Below are positions 26,775 through 35,601 of a stretch of 64,000 nt of DNA, piece after piece (position 1 is the first letter of the stretch; every line of letters begins with the position of its first letter). The notes beneath the pieces were generated by a model. That model was not told the origin of the DNA, searched no databases, and saw only the letters and a list, made by a program, of their open reading frames with translations. The stretch lies in the NCBI RefSeq assembly GCF_902498995.1, contig NZ_CABVLY010000008.1, positions 206,017 to 270,016 of the forward strand. The letters are read 5' to 3'. A program made the translations under genes and the position numbers. The stretch comes from Burkholderia anthina (GTDB lineage: Bacteria > Pseudomonadota > Gammaproteobacteria > Burkholderiales > Burkholderiaceae).

Positions 26775-27033
26775 TTCCTCTCTCCCGTGTCGTGATGTGT
26801 GCGGCGCGCACGGCATCGTCGCTCGATCCTAGCGCGCGGCGCCAGCCGCGACGCAGTCCGATCGGATGACGGTGAAACCCCTCTGTCCGCGCATGCGCAC
26901 CGTTACTCCAAACAGACGATGCCCGTGCGGGCCCGCGCGCCGACACTCCCATTCGTGGACCGTCGCTATTCGTCCGTATCGTGCGGGCGGCTGCACGACC
27001 CCGACTCGTCCAACAACCATGGAGACGCACGCA

Positions 27034-28173
27034 ATGAAGTTTTCCCTCATCTACGAAGCCCAGACGACCGACGCATCGCGCGAGGGCGACCATCGGGTGT
27101 TCAAGGAGACGGTCGAACAGGCGCTGCTGGCCGAGCAGGTCGGCTTCGACACGATCTGGTGCGTGGAGCACACGTCGCTGACCAACTATGCGCACATGAG
27201 CGCGCCGGAAACCTTCCTTGCGTACCTGGCCGGCCGCACGACGCGCATCGGGCTTGGTCACGGCGTCGTGTGCCTGCCGCCGGCGATGAACCATCCGATC
27301 AAGGTGGCCGAGCGTGTCGCGCTGCTCGACATCCTGTCGGGCGGCCGCGTGCATTTCGGCGTCGGCAAGGGCGGCAGCCAGCAGGAAGCGGGCGCGTTCG
27401 GCTACGACCTCAACGAGCTGCAGCCGATGATCGACGAGTCGATGTACCTCGTGCCGAAGATGTTCGTGCAGGACGAGATCGAGCACGACGGCAAATACAT
27501 CAAGATTCCGAAGCGTCCGATCCACCCGAAGCCGATGCAGGATCCGCATCCGCCGATGTACCTCGCGTGCACCAACACCGATGCGCTGCTGCGCGCCGGC
27601 CAGCGCGGAATGGGCGCGCTGGTGCTCGGCTTCGGCGGCCCCGATGAAGTCGCGAAGAAGAACGCGGTGTATCGCGAAGCGTGGGCGAACCGCAAGCCGG
27701 AAGACCAGGTCGGCTTCCGCCCGACCCGGCATCTCGCCGCGCTGTGCCCGACGGTCGTGATGGCCGACGGCCAGAAGGCCCGCAAGATCGGCATCCGCGG
27801 CCAGCGCTACTTCATGGAGTCGCTCGCGTACTGGTACACGGGCGGCGAGCGTCCGGACCCGGCGAAGTGGGGCGACGACCTCGTGCAGGCCGATACCGGC
27901 GAGATGGTGATCCGGTCGCGCTTCGCATCCGAGGAAGTCGTCGTGAACTTCGCCGATCCGGCGCTCGCGATGATGAACCCGAACCACGCGTACGGCACGG
28001 TCGACGACTGTATCGGCTACGTCGGCCGCCTGCAGGAAGCGGGCGTCGACGAAGTGCTGTTCCTGTGCCAGATGGGTACGGTACCGCACGACGCGCAGAT
28101 GGAAACCATCCGCAATATCGGCGAGCACGTGATCCCGTTCTTCAACCAGGAGAAGGCGCGCGCCTGCGCGTAA
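27034..28173 (+). CDS. LLM-class flavin-dependent oxidoreductase, first gene of steroid block A
   Basis: 379-residue luciferase-like (bacterial LLM) TIM-barrel protein: MKFSLIYEAQTT, WCVEHTSLTNYAHMSAPETF and GHGVVCLPPAMNHPIKVAER are typical FMN/F420-type signatures. Similar LLM proteins occur in actinobacterial cholesterol clusters (for example the Rv3520c type), so a steroid-related oxidation or reduction is likely; the exact step is not established. GGAG nine bases upstream supports ATG 27034. About 160 bases separate it from the next gene. Confidence 0.85.
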   Translation: MKFSLIYEAQTTDASREGDHRVFKETVEQALLAEQVGFDTIWCVEHTSLTNYAHMSAPETFLAYLAGRTTRIGLGHGVVCLPPAMNHPIKVAERVALLDILSGGRVHFGVGKGGSQQEAGAFGYDLNELQPMIDESMYLVPKMFVQDEIEHDGKYIKIPKRPIHPKPMQDPHPPMYLACTNTDALLRAGQRGMGALVLGFGGPDEVAKKNAVYREAWANRKPEDQVGFRPTRHLAALCPTVVMADGQKARKIGIRGQRYFMESLAYWYTGGERPDPAKWGDDLVQADTGEMVIRSRFASEEVVVNFADPALAMMNPNHAYGTVDDCIGYVGRLQEAGVDEVLFLCQMGTVPHDAQMETIRNIGEHVIPFFNQEKARACA

Positions 28174-28335
28174 TGCGGGCCGGACCGCGCCGGTCGTCCC
28201 TTCGGACGATGCGGCGCGGCCGCGCGAGGCCGACCATCGGCAGCAGGAACTTACGCTCGCGGCGCCCGCCGCGGCGAACCAGGTGAAAAAGACCGGGGCG
28301 GCGCGTCAGCGCGCTCCGCATCACAGGAGACATTC

Positions 28336-29529
28336 GTGCATCGCGACAACGATTCGAACGCACTGGCCGCCACGCTGATCGCCCGGGCCGAGGCGCTTGC
28401 GCCGACGCTCGCCGGCCGCGCCGCGCAAGCCGAAGCGCAGGGCCGCATCCCGGCCGAGACGATCGCCGACATGCAGGCCGCCGGCTTCTTCAAGGTGCTG
28501 CAGCCGAAGCGCTACGGCGGCCACGAGCTCGATCCGCAGACCTTCTTCGACATCCAGATGGCGCTCGCGCGCGGCTGCATGTCGACGGCATGGGTGTACG
28601 GCGTCGTCGGCGTGCACAACTGGCAGCTCGCGCTGTTCGACGCGCGCGCGCAGCAGGACGTGTGGGGCAAGGATCCGGCGACGCTGATCGCGTCGACCTA
28701 CATGCCGGTCGGCCGCGTGACGCCGGTCGAAGGCGGCTTCCGGCTGTCCGGCCACTGGAAGTTCTCGAGCGGCAGCGAACTGTGCGAATGGGTGTTCCTC
28801 GGCGCGCTGGTGCCGCCGGCCGTTGCCGGCCAGCCGCCGGAGTACCGCACGTTCCTGCTGCCGAAAGCCGACTACCGGATCCAGCAGGACTGGGACGTGC
28901 TCGGCCTGCGCGCGACGGGTAGCCACGACGTCGTCGTCGACGACGTGTTCGTGCCCGCCTACCGCACGCACAAGGCGATCGACGGGATGATGGGCACGAG
29001 CCCGGGCCTTGCCGTCAACGACGCGCCGCTGTTCAGGCTGCCGTTCGCGCAGATCTTCGTGCGGGCGGTGTGCACGTCGTGCATCGGCGCGCTGCAGGGC
29101 GCGCTCGACGATTTCACCGGCTATGCGGCCACGCGCGTGTCGGCCAACAGCGGCGCGAAGACGACCGACGATCCGGGCGCGCAGCATGCATGCGCGAACG
29201 CGGCCGTCGCGATCGACGAGATGAAGGTGCTGCTCAAGCGCAATTTCGCGGAACTGATGGCGTCGGTGACGGGCGGGCCGACCGTATCGATCGAGCGCCG
29301 CGTGCATTTCCGCTATCAGTCCGCGCAGGTCGCCGAGCGCTGCGCGCAGGCCGCGAACGCGCTGCTGCGCTATGCGGGGGGCAACGGCATCTATCACCGC
29401 AATCCGCTGGTGCGCCGTTTCCTCGACCTGCATGCGGCCCGTGCGCACTACGCGAACAACGTGGACCGTTTCGGCCAGAACCTCGGCGCCGTGATGCTCG
29501 GCCGCGAGAACACCGACTACTTCATCTGA
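28336..29529 (+). CDS. hsaA: HsaA-like flavin-dependent monooxygenase (3-HSA hydroxylase oxygenase)
   Basis: 397 residues, acyl-CoA-dehydrogenase fold of group D flavin monooxygenases. AGFFKVLQPKRYGG, GVHNWQLALFDARAQ, GHWKFSSGSELCEWV and a final RENTDYFI match HsaA/TesA2, which hydroxylates the phenolic 3-HSA to a catechol using reduced flavin from HsaB. The reductase-like gene at 31294 and the extradiol dioxygenase at 40227 give the neighbouring steps. GTG start at 28336 with AGGAGA upstream. Other phenol substrates remain possible. Confidence 0.82.
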   Translation: MHRDNDSNALAATLIARAEALAPTLAGRAAQAEAQGRIPAETIADMQAAGFFKVLQPKRYGGHELDPQTFFDIQMALARGCMSTAWVYGVVGVHNWQLALFDARAQQDVWGKDPATLIASTYMPVGRVTPVEGGFRLSGHWKFSSGSELCEWVFLGALVPPAVAGQPPEYRTFLLPKADYRIQQDWDVLGLRATGSHDVVVDDVFVPAYRTHKAIDGMMGTSPGLAVNDAPLFRLPFAQIFVRAVCTSCIGALQGALDDFTGYAATRVSANSGAKTTDDPGAQHACANAAVAIDEMKVLLKRNFAELMASVTGGPTVSIERRVHFRYQSAQVAERCAQAANALLRYAGGNGIYHRNPLVRRFLDLHAARAHYANNVDRFGQNLGAVMLGRENTDYFI

Positions 29530-29539
29530 CGAGGCGGCG

Positions 29540-31297
29540 ATGAACGACACGCAAGCGCAGCAATACGTGTTCGACGTCGTGGTTGTCGGCTCCGGCGCGG
29601 GCGCGCTGCTCGCGGCATGCCGCGCGGCCGACCGCGGGCTGTCCGTCGTCGTGATCGAGAAGACGGCGCTGTACGGCGGCACGTCGGCGGTGTCGGGCGG
29701 CGGCATCTGGATACCGTGCAACCACCATATCGCCGAACTCGGCGCGACCGATACGCGCGAGGCCGCGCGCCGCTATCTCGACGCATGCACGGCCGGCGCG
29801 TCGTCGCCCGACAGGCTCGATGCCTATCTCGACCAGGCGCCCGAGATGCTGCGCTACCTGGAAGCGAAGACGCCGGTGCGCTACCAGGCGCTGCCGAAGT
29901 ACGCGGATTATTTCCAGAAGCTGCCGGGGGCGATGCCCGGCTATCGCGCGCTCGATCCGCTGCCGTTCGACGGCGCGCTGCTCGGCGACGAGCTCGACCG
30001 GCTGCGGCCGCCGTCGCCCGGCACGCTGATCGGCGGCCGCGTCGCGGTGACGTCGAAGGAGGCGCATACGCTGTTCTCGCGCGGGCCGGGCTTCATGAAG
30101 CTCGCGATCGCGCAGTTCGGCCGCTACTGGCTCGATGTCGGCGTGCGCCGCCGCACGCGGCGCGACCGGCGCCTCACGCTCGGCAACGCGCTGATCGGCG
30201 GGCTGCGCCGCGCGCTGCTCGAACGCAACGTGCCGGTGTGGCTCGACACGCCGATGCGCGACCTGCTCGACGTCGACGGCCGCGTGACGGGCGTGCGCGC
30301 ACAGCGCTTCGGCCAACTGGTGACGATCGCGGCGCGCCGTGGCGTGATCCTCGGCGCGGGCGGCTTCGAACGCAACCAGCCGATGCGCGAACGCTACCTG
30401 CCGCAACCGACGCGGATGCAGTGGAGCGCGACGCCGCCGGCCAACACCGGCGACGCGATCGCCGAAGGCCACCGGCTCGGCGGCGCGCTCGCGCTGATGG
30501 CGCACGTGTGGGGCGCGCCGACGGTCGGCGTCGCGGGCGAGGAGAAGCAGCGCGCGCTGTTCGTCGAACGCAACCTGCCGGGCTGCGTGATCGTCAACGG
30601 CCTCGGCAAGCGCTTCGTCAACGAAGCCGCGCCGTATTCGGAATTCGTGCCGGCGATGTATCGCGACCATGCGCGCACCGGCGCATGCGTGCCGGCGTGG
30701 ATGGTGTTCGACGCGCGCTTTCGCCGCAAGTATCCGTGCGGGCCGATCATGCCGGCGTCGATGATGCCCGACGCGCGCATTCCGGACGCCTTCCGCGACG
30801 TGCTCGTGAAGGCCGACACGATCGACGCGCTCGCCGCGCGGATCGGCGTCGATGCGGCGGGGCTGCACGACACGCTGCGCGACATGGCGCGCTATGCGGC
30901 CACCGGCATCGACGAAGCGTTCGGCAAGGGCGACAACCTGTTCGACACGTACTACGGCGATCCGAAAAACCAGCCGAATCCGTGCCTCGGGCCGGTCGAC
31001 GAAGCGCCGTTCTACGCGGTGCGGATCGACGCGGGCGACATCGGCACGAAAGGCGGGCTGGTCACCGACGCGCATGCGCGCGTGCTGCGCGCCGACGGTG
31101 CGCCGATCGACGGCCTCTACGCGATCGGCAACACCAGTGCCTCGGTGATGGGCGCGAGCTATCCCGGCGCGGGCTCGACGCTCGGTCCGGCGATGACCTT
31201 CGGGTTCATCGCCGCCGACCACCTGGCCGCGCAAGCGGCCGACGCCGGCGGCCAGACAGCCCGGCCGTCCACGACTGAACTTGACGGAGTCCAATGA
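29540..31297 (+). CDS. 3-Ketosteroid dehydrogenase-like FAD enzyme (KstD/TesH or Delta4 TesI type)
   Basis: 585 residues. FAD-binding VVVVGSGAGALLAACRAADR at about 14-33, KTALYGGTSAVSGGGIW, Tyr-rich PKYADYF near 115, and the C-terminal cluster FYAVRIDAGDIGTKGG plus YPGAGSTLGPAMTFGFIAA, the conserved ketosteroid dehydrogenase ending. These flavoproteins desaturate ring A (Delta1 or Delta4), required before KshAB opens ring B. Delta1 versus Delta4 cannot be settled by eye. It overlaps the HsaB-like gene by four bases. Confidence 0.85.
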   Translation: MNDTQAQQYVFDVVVVGSGAGALLAACRAADRGLSVVVIEKTALYGGTSAVSGGGIWIPCNHHIAELGATDTREAARRYLDACTAGASSPDRLDAYLDQAPEMLRYLEAKTPVRYQALPKYADYFQKLPGAMPGYRALDPLPFDGALLGDELDRLRPPSPGTLIGGRVAVTSKEAHTLFSRGPGFMKLAIAQFGRYWLDVGVRRRTRRDRRLTLGNALIGGLRRALLERNVPVWLDTPMRDLLDVDGRVTGVRAQRFGQLVTIAARRGVILGAGGFERNQPMRERYLPQPTRMQWSATPPANTGDAIAEGHRLGGALALMAHVWGAPTVGVAGEEKQRALFVERNLPGCVIVNGLGKRFVNEAAPYSEFVPAMYRDHARTGACVPAWMVFDARFRRKYPCGPIMPASMMPDARIPDAFRDVLVKADTIDALAARIGVDAAGLHDTLRDMARYAATGIDEAFGKGDNLFDTYYGDPKNQPNPCLGPVDEAPFYAVRIDAGDIGTKGGLVTDAHARVLRADGAPIDGLYAIGNTSASVMGASYPGAGSTLGPAMTFGFIAADHLAAQAADAGGQTARPSTTELDGVQ

Positions 31298-31815
31298 TGA
31301 GCGATCTCACTACCCATCCGCTGCACACCGACATGCTGCTCGCGATGCGCCGCCTCGCGCGCTCCGTCACGGTCATCAGCAGCGCGCACGCCGGCCGGCG
31401 CTACTCGATGTCCGCGACGGCGGTCGATTCGCTGTCGACCGATCCGCCGTCGCTGCTGATCTGCATCAACCGCAGCGCGTCGCTGTATCCGCCGCTCGAT
31501 GCGGGCGCGCCGTTCTGCGTGAACGTGCTGTCCGCGCGTCATGAAGGCATCGCGATCGACTGCAGCGGCCGCCTGAAGGGCGAGGCGCGCTTCACGACCG
31601 GCGACTGGCATACGTCGCCGCTCGGCGTCCCGTATCTGCACGACTCGCAGGCGAGCCTCGTGTGCGAGCAGGACGGCCGCTTCGAATACGGCACGCATAC
31701 GGTGTTCATCGGCCGGATCCGCGAGGTGCTGATGACCGGCGACGTCGATCCGCTCGTCTATCTCGACGGTGCGTACACGACGCCCGGCGCGCCCGCGAGC
31801 CGCGTGGCCGCGTGA
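31294..31815 (+). CDS. hsaB: HsaB-like flavin reductase
   Basis: 173 residues of the flavin reductase (FMN-binding split barrel) family: RRLARSVTVISSAHAGRRYS, MSATAVDSLSTDPPSLLICI and HTVFIGRIREV. In HsaAB the reductase supplies reduced flavin to the hydroxylase, encoded here two genes upstream. ATGA overlap with the KstD-like gene indicates coupled translation. Confidence 0.85.
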   Translation: MMSDLTTHPLHTDMLLAMRRLARSVTVISSAHAGRRYSMSATAVDSLSTDPPSLLICINRSASLYPPLDAGAPFCVNVLSARHEGIAIDCSGRLKGEARFTTGDWHTSPLGVPYLHDSQASLVCEQDGRFEYGTHTVFIGRIREVLMTGDVDPLVYLDGAYTTPGAPASRVAA

Positions 31816-31854
31816 CGGCGGCGCGTGTTTAACCGCACCGGAAAGAGGCGACCC

Positions 31855-32046
31855 ATGACATGCACCATGAAGCGCGGCATCGAGAACGATGCGGACACAA
31901 CGATCGTGCGCGAGCTTGTGCAGCGGATCGGCGGCGCGGCAGCGCACGTGCTGAACGCATTCGCGTGCATCGCGCCGGCGCTCGCGTCGAATCCGGCGCA
32001 GGCCGCCGCGCGCGAAGCGGGCCGGCACGATACCGGCGTGGCATGA
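31855..32046 (+). CDS. Small hypothetical protein within the steroid operon
   Basis: 63 residues, no recognised family: a basic start (MTCTMKRGIENDADTTIV), a mildly amphipathic helix and an Ala-rich tail. AAAGAGG precedes the ATG, and the gene fits exactly between its neighbours with a 10-base gap to the reductase gene, which favours real translation. A role in the pathway is unknown. Confidence 0.55.
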   Translation: MTCTMKRGIENDADTTIVRELVQRIGGAAAHVLNAFACIAPALASNPAQAAAREAGRHDTGVA

Positions 32047-32056
32047 GGAACCGGCG

Positions 32057-33100
32057 ATGAGCACTACCCCGATCGATTCCCGTTTCCACCGGCTGACCGT
32101 TGCCGACGTGATTGCCGAAAGCGACGACGCGTGCTCGTTCGTGTTCGACGTGCCTGCCGCGTTGCGCGACGCGTTCGCGTACCGGTCCGGCCAGTTCCTG
32201 ACGCTGAACGTGCCGTGCGCGGATGCGGCCGTCGCACGCTGTTACTCGTTGTCGAGCGCGCCGGGCATCGACGCCGCGCCGAAGATCACCGTCAAGCGCG
32301 TGCGCGACGGCCGTGCGTCGAACTGGCTGTGCGACCGCATCCGTGCGGGCGATGTGCTCGACGTGCTGCCGCCGGCGGGCGTATTCACGCCGCGCACGCT
32401 CGACGGCGACCTGCTGCTGTTCGCGGGCGGCAGCGGCATCACGCCGGTGCTGTCGATCCTGAAATCGGCGCTCGTGCACGGGCGCGGGATGCTGACGCTG
32501 ATCTATGCGAACCGCGACGAGCGCTCGGTGATTTTCCGCGACGAGCTGCAGCAGCTCGCGCATCGCCATCCGGGCCGGCTGCGCGTGATCCACTGGCTCG
32601 ACAGCGTGCAGGGCGTGCCGCAGCAGCGGCATCTCGAAGAGCTCGCGCGGCCGTTCAGCCGGCAGGAGACGTTCATCTGCGGGCCCGCGCTGTTCATGGA
32701 GAACGCGCTTGCCGCGATGCTCGGCCTCGGGCTGCCGCGCTCGCGCGTGCATGTCGAGCGCTTCGCGTCGCTGCCCGATGCGCCGGCGTCGGCTTCGTCG
32801 GCCGCGGCCGACGAGCCCGGTGACGGCGCGGCGATCGAGACGGTGCTCGACGGCGACGCGTTCACGTTCGACAGCGCGCCCGGCGAAACGCTGCTCGACG
32901 CGATGCTGCGCGCCGGCGTGCCCGCACCGAATTCCTGCCGAATGGGGCAATGCGGCGCGTGCATGTGCCGGATCGAGCGCGGCGAGGTGGCGCTCGACGG
33001 CAACCACGTGCTCGACGACGACGAGATCGCGGCCGGCTGGACGCTTGCCTGCTGCGCACGGCCCGCGAGCGCTGCGCTGCGCGTGGTGTTTCCCGATTGA
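32057..33100 (+). CDS. kshB: KshB-like ferredoxin reductase (3-ketosteroid 9alpha-hydroxylase reductase)
   Basis: 347 residues: FAD domain (RCYSLSSAPGID near 56, the RxYS flavin motif), NAD domain (LLFAGGSGITPVLSILKS near 118) and C-terminal plant-type [2Fe-2S] domain with C-x4-C-x2-C in SCRMGQCGACMC near 294 and a later Cys. This FNR-N/ferredoxin-C layout is that of KshB, PaaE and Hmp-like reductases. The Rieske oxygenase KshA-like gene at 58795 is the natural partner, 26 kb away in the same cluster. Confidence 0.82.
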   Translation: MSTTPIDSRFHRLTVADVIAESDDACSFVFDVPAALRDAFAYRSGQFLTLNVPCADAAVARCYSLSSAPGIDAAPKITVKRVRDGRASNWLCDRIRAGDVLDVLPPAGVFTPRTLDGDLLLFAGGSGITPVLSILKSALVHGRGMLTLIYANRDERSVIFRDELQQLAHRHPGRLRVIHWLDSVQGVPQQRHLEELARPFSRQETFICGPALFMENALAAMLGLGLPRSRVHVERFASLPDAPASASSAAADEPGDGAAIETVLDGDAFTFDSAPGETLLDAMLRAGVPAPNSCRMGQCGACMCRIERGEVALDGNHVLDDDEIAAGWTLACCARPASAALRVVFPD

Positions 33101-33146
33101 GCCGCGGCACGCCGACGGCGTGCCCGGCAACCCTGTTGCGATTCTG

Positions 33147-34733
33147 ATGACGATGGACAACGAAATCCTGACGACGCCCGCGCTGATCGCACGGGCTGCC
33201 GCGCGCCACGGCGCGCATCCGGCGATCGAATCGGCGCACGGCCGGCTCACCTATGCGGAGCTCGACGCCGCCCGCCTCGAAGCGGCGCGCGCGCTGCTCG
33301 CGAGCGGCATCGATGCCGGCGACCGGGTCGCGGTGTGGGCGCCGAACCTGCCGGAATGGATCGTCGCGGCGCTGGCGATCCATACCGTCGGCGCGATCCT
33401 CGTGCCGGTCAACACGCGGATGAAGGGCATGGAGGTCGGCGGCATCCTGCACGATGGCGGTGCGCGGCTCCTGTTCTGCTGCGGCACGTTCCTCGGCGAA
33501 TCCTATCCGGCGATGCTCGCGCCGCATCGGCCCGCGACGCTCGAGCGCGTCGTCGTGTTCGACGGCGAGCCGCCGTCCGGCACGCACGACGAGACCTGGA
33601 ACGCGTTCCTCGCGCGCGGCGCGGCGGTATCGATCGCCGCGGTGCGCGAGCGCGAGGCGCGGGTGACGCCCGACACCGTGATGGATCTGATGTTCACGTC
33701 CGGCACGACCGGCCGCCCGAAAGGCGTGATGACCGCGCACGGGCAGAACCTGCGCGCCGCGCAGGCGTGGGCGACGATCGCCGGCGTGCGCCAGGACGAC
33801 CGCTACCTGATCGTCAATCCGTTCTTCCATACGTTCGGCTACAAGGCCGGCTGGCTCGCCGCGCTGTCGAGCGGCGCGACCGTGCTGCCGCATCTGGTGT
33901 TCGAGCCGGCCGACGTATTGCGGCGCGTCGCCGACGAGCGCGTGTCCGTGCTGCCCGGGCCGCCGACGCTGTACTACGCGCTGCTCGATGCGCCCGATCG
34001 TGCGACGCGCGACCTGTCGTCGCTGCGCATTGCGGTGACCGGCGCGGCCGCGATCGCGCCGAGCCTGATCGAGCGGATGCGCGCGGAGCTTGGCTTCGAG
34101 ACGGTGCTGACCGGCTACGGGCTCACCGAATCGTGCGGCTTCGCGACGCTGTGCCGTCACGGCGACGATGCGCAGACGGTTGCCTATACGTCGGGCCGGC
34201 CGATGCCGGACGTCGAGCTGCGCATCGCGGGGCCCGGCGGCGTCGCGCTCGCGCCGGACGAGACCGGCGAGATCTGGGTGCGCGGCTACAACGTGATGCG
34301 CGGCTACTTCAACCAGCCCGATGCGACGCGCGAAACCGTCGACGCGGACGGCTGGCTGCACACCGGCGACCTCGGCTGCGTGGACGCGCACGGCAACCTG
34401 AAGATCACCGACCGGATCAAGGACATGTTCATCGTCGGCGGCTTCAACTGCTATCCGGCCGAGATCGAGCGGTTGCTTGCCGCGCATCCGGCGATCGCGC
34501 AGGTCGCGCTGGTCGGCGTGCCCGACACGCGGCTCGGCGAGGTCGGCCATGCGTACGTCGTGCTGCGTCCCGGCGCGCATGCCGACGCGGAGCAACTGAA
34601 CGACTGGGCACGCCGCAACATGGCGAACTACAAGGTGCCGCGGCGCTTCACGTTCGTCGAACAACTGCCGACGAGCGCGGCCGGGAAGGTGCTGAAGTAC
34701 CGGCTGCGTGCGATTACCGAAGCGGCGGCCTGA
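33147..34733 (+). CDS. fadD3: FadD3-like acyl-CoA ligase
   Basis: 528 residues of the ANL superfamily: P-loop MFTSGTTGRPKGVMT near 183, GYGLTESCG near 325, GWLHTGDLG near 405, hinge ITDRIKDMFIVGGFNCYP and the catalytic Lys in SAAGKVLKYRL at the end. FadD3 activates HIP, the C/D-ring propionate left after A/B ring removal; downstream genes encode its CoA-ester breakdown, which makes HIP or a related steroid acid the likely substrate. ATG 33147 or 33153 may be used. Confidence 0.8.
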   Translation: MTMDNEILTTPALIARAAARHGAHPAIESAHGRLTYAELDAARLEAARALLASGIDAGDRVAVWAPNLPEWIVAALAIHTVGAILVPVNTRMKGMEVGGILHDGGARLLFCCGTFLGESYPAMLAPHRPATLERVVVFDGEPPSGTHDETWNAFLARGAAVSIAAVREREARVTPDTVMDLMFTSGTTGRPKGVMTAHGQNLRAAQAWATIAGVRQDDRYLIVNPFFHTFGYKAGWLAALSSGATVLPHLVFEPADVLRRVADERVSVLPGPPTLYYALLDAPDRATRDLSSLRIAVTGAAAIAPSLIERMRAELGFETVLTGYGLTESCGFATLCRHGDDAQTVAYTSGRPMPDVELRIAGPGGVALAPDETGEIWVRGYNVMRGYFNQPDATRETVDADGWLHTGDLGCVDAHGNLKITDRIKDMFIVGGFNCYPAEIERLLAAHPAIAQVALVGVPDTRLGEVGHAYVVLRPGAHADAEQLNDWARRNMANYKVPRRFTFVEQLPTSAAGKVLKYRLRAITEAAA

Positions 34734-34765
34734 ACGGCGCCGCGACACATCAACGGGGGGAACGG

Positions 34766-35539
34766 ATGAACGACAACGGATTTCCGCGGGGCGCGGTGCT
34801 GGTGTTCGGCGGCAGCGGCGGGATCGGGCAGGGTGTGGCGCTCGAGTTCGCGCGCGCCGGCGTGCCGGTCGCGCTCGGCTATCGCAGCAAGGCCGACGTC
34901 GCCGAGCGCGTCGCGCGCGACATTCGCGGCGAGGGCGTCGCGGTCAGCACGCATCGTGCGGACGTGACCGACCCCGCGCAGGTCGAGGCGGCGCTCGCCG
35001 CCGCAATCGAAGCGCATCGCCGCGTGCACACGATCGTGTGGGCGGCCGGCCCGTTCGTGAACCAGCGCCATATCGGCGACATGACGCACGACGACTGGCG
35101 CCGTGCGATCGAGGTCGAGACGGTCGGTTTCTTCAATGCGGCGAAGGCGGCGCTGCCGCATCTGCGCGCATCGGGCGGCGGGTCGTTCGTCACGCTCGGC
35201 TCGGCCGGCCATCTGCGCTGGCCCGATCGCGACGGGCTGTCGGTCGCGCCGAAGGCCGCGAACGAGGCGCTCGTGAAAGGGCTCGCACGCGAGGAGGGCC
35301 GCTACGAGATTCGCGCGAACTCGATCCTGGTCGGCGTGATCGAGGCCGGGATGTTTCCGGTGTTGATGGAACAGGGGCAGTTCGACCAGGCGTGGATCGA
35401 CGAGACGCAGAAGATGCTCGCGCTCAAGCGCTGGGGGAAGGCGCACGACATCGGGCGCGCGGCGGTGTTTCTCGCGTCGGACCGCGCGAATTACGTCACC
35501 GGGCAGCAGTTGAATGTCTCCGGTGGGTACGGGTTATAG
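34766..35539 (+). CDS. SDR-family protein lacking the catalytic Tyr
   Basis: 257 residues, Rossmann start VLVFGGSGGIGQGVALEF, then WAAGPFVNQRHIGDM and C-terminal NYVTGQQLNVSGGYGL. At the active site the usual YxxxK reads SVAPK (near residue 165), so the Lys is present but the Tyr is Ser. It may use another residue or be a non-classical reductase/isomerase. Runs of G before ATG 34766 serve as ribosome site. Last gene of steroid block A. Confidence 0.85.
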   Translation: MNDNGFPRGAVLVFGGSGGIGQGVALEFARAGVPVALGYRSKADVAERVARDIRGEGVAVSTHRADVTDPAQVEAALAAAIEAHRRVHTIVWAAGPFVNQRHIGDMTHDDWRRAIEVETVGFFNAAKAALPHLRASGGGSFVTLGSAGHLRWPDRDGLSVAPKAANEALVKGLAREEGRYEIRANSILVGVIEAGMFPVLMEQGQFDQAWIDETQKMLALKRWGKAHDIGRAAVFLASDRANYVTGQQLNVSGGYGL

Positions 35540-35565
35540 CCCGTCTGTCGAGGCCCGATCGGCGG

Positions 35566-35597
35566 TTGACATCACGACATCATGACGTCATGATGTC
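35566..35597. promoter_or_regulatory. gntR promoter with 22-bp perfect palindromic operator
   Basis: A consensus -35 TTGACA lies at 35566-35571. Bases 35576-35586 (GACATCATGAC) are the exact reverse complement of 35587-35597. The palindrome covers the spacer and the expected -10 (35589-35594), so binding would block transcription: probable autoregulation by the adjacent GntR protein. Transcription would start near 35601, almost at the ATG at 35602. Confidence 0.7.
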
Positions 35598-35601
35598 TTC
35601 C

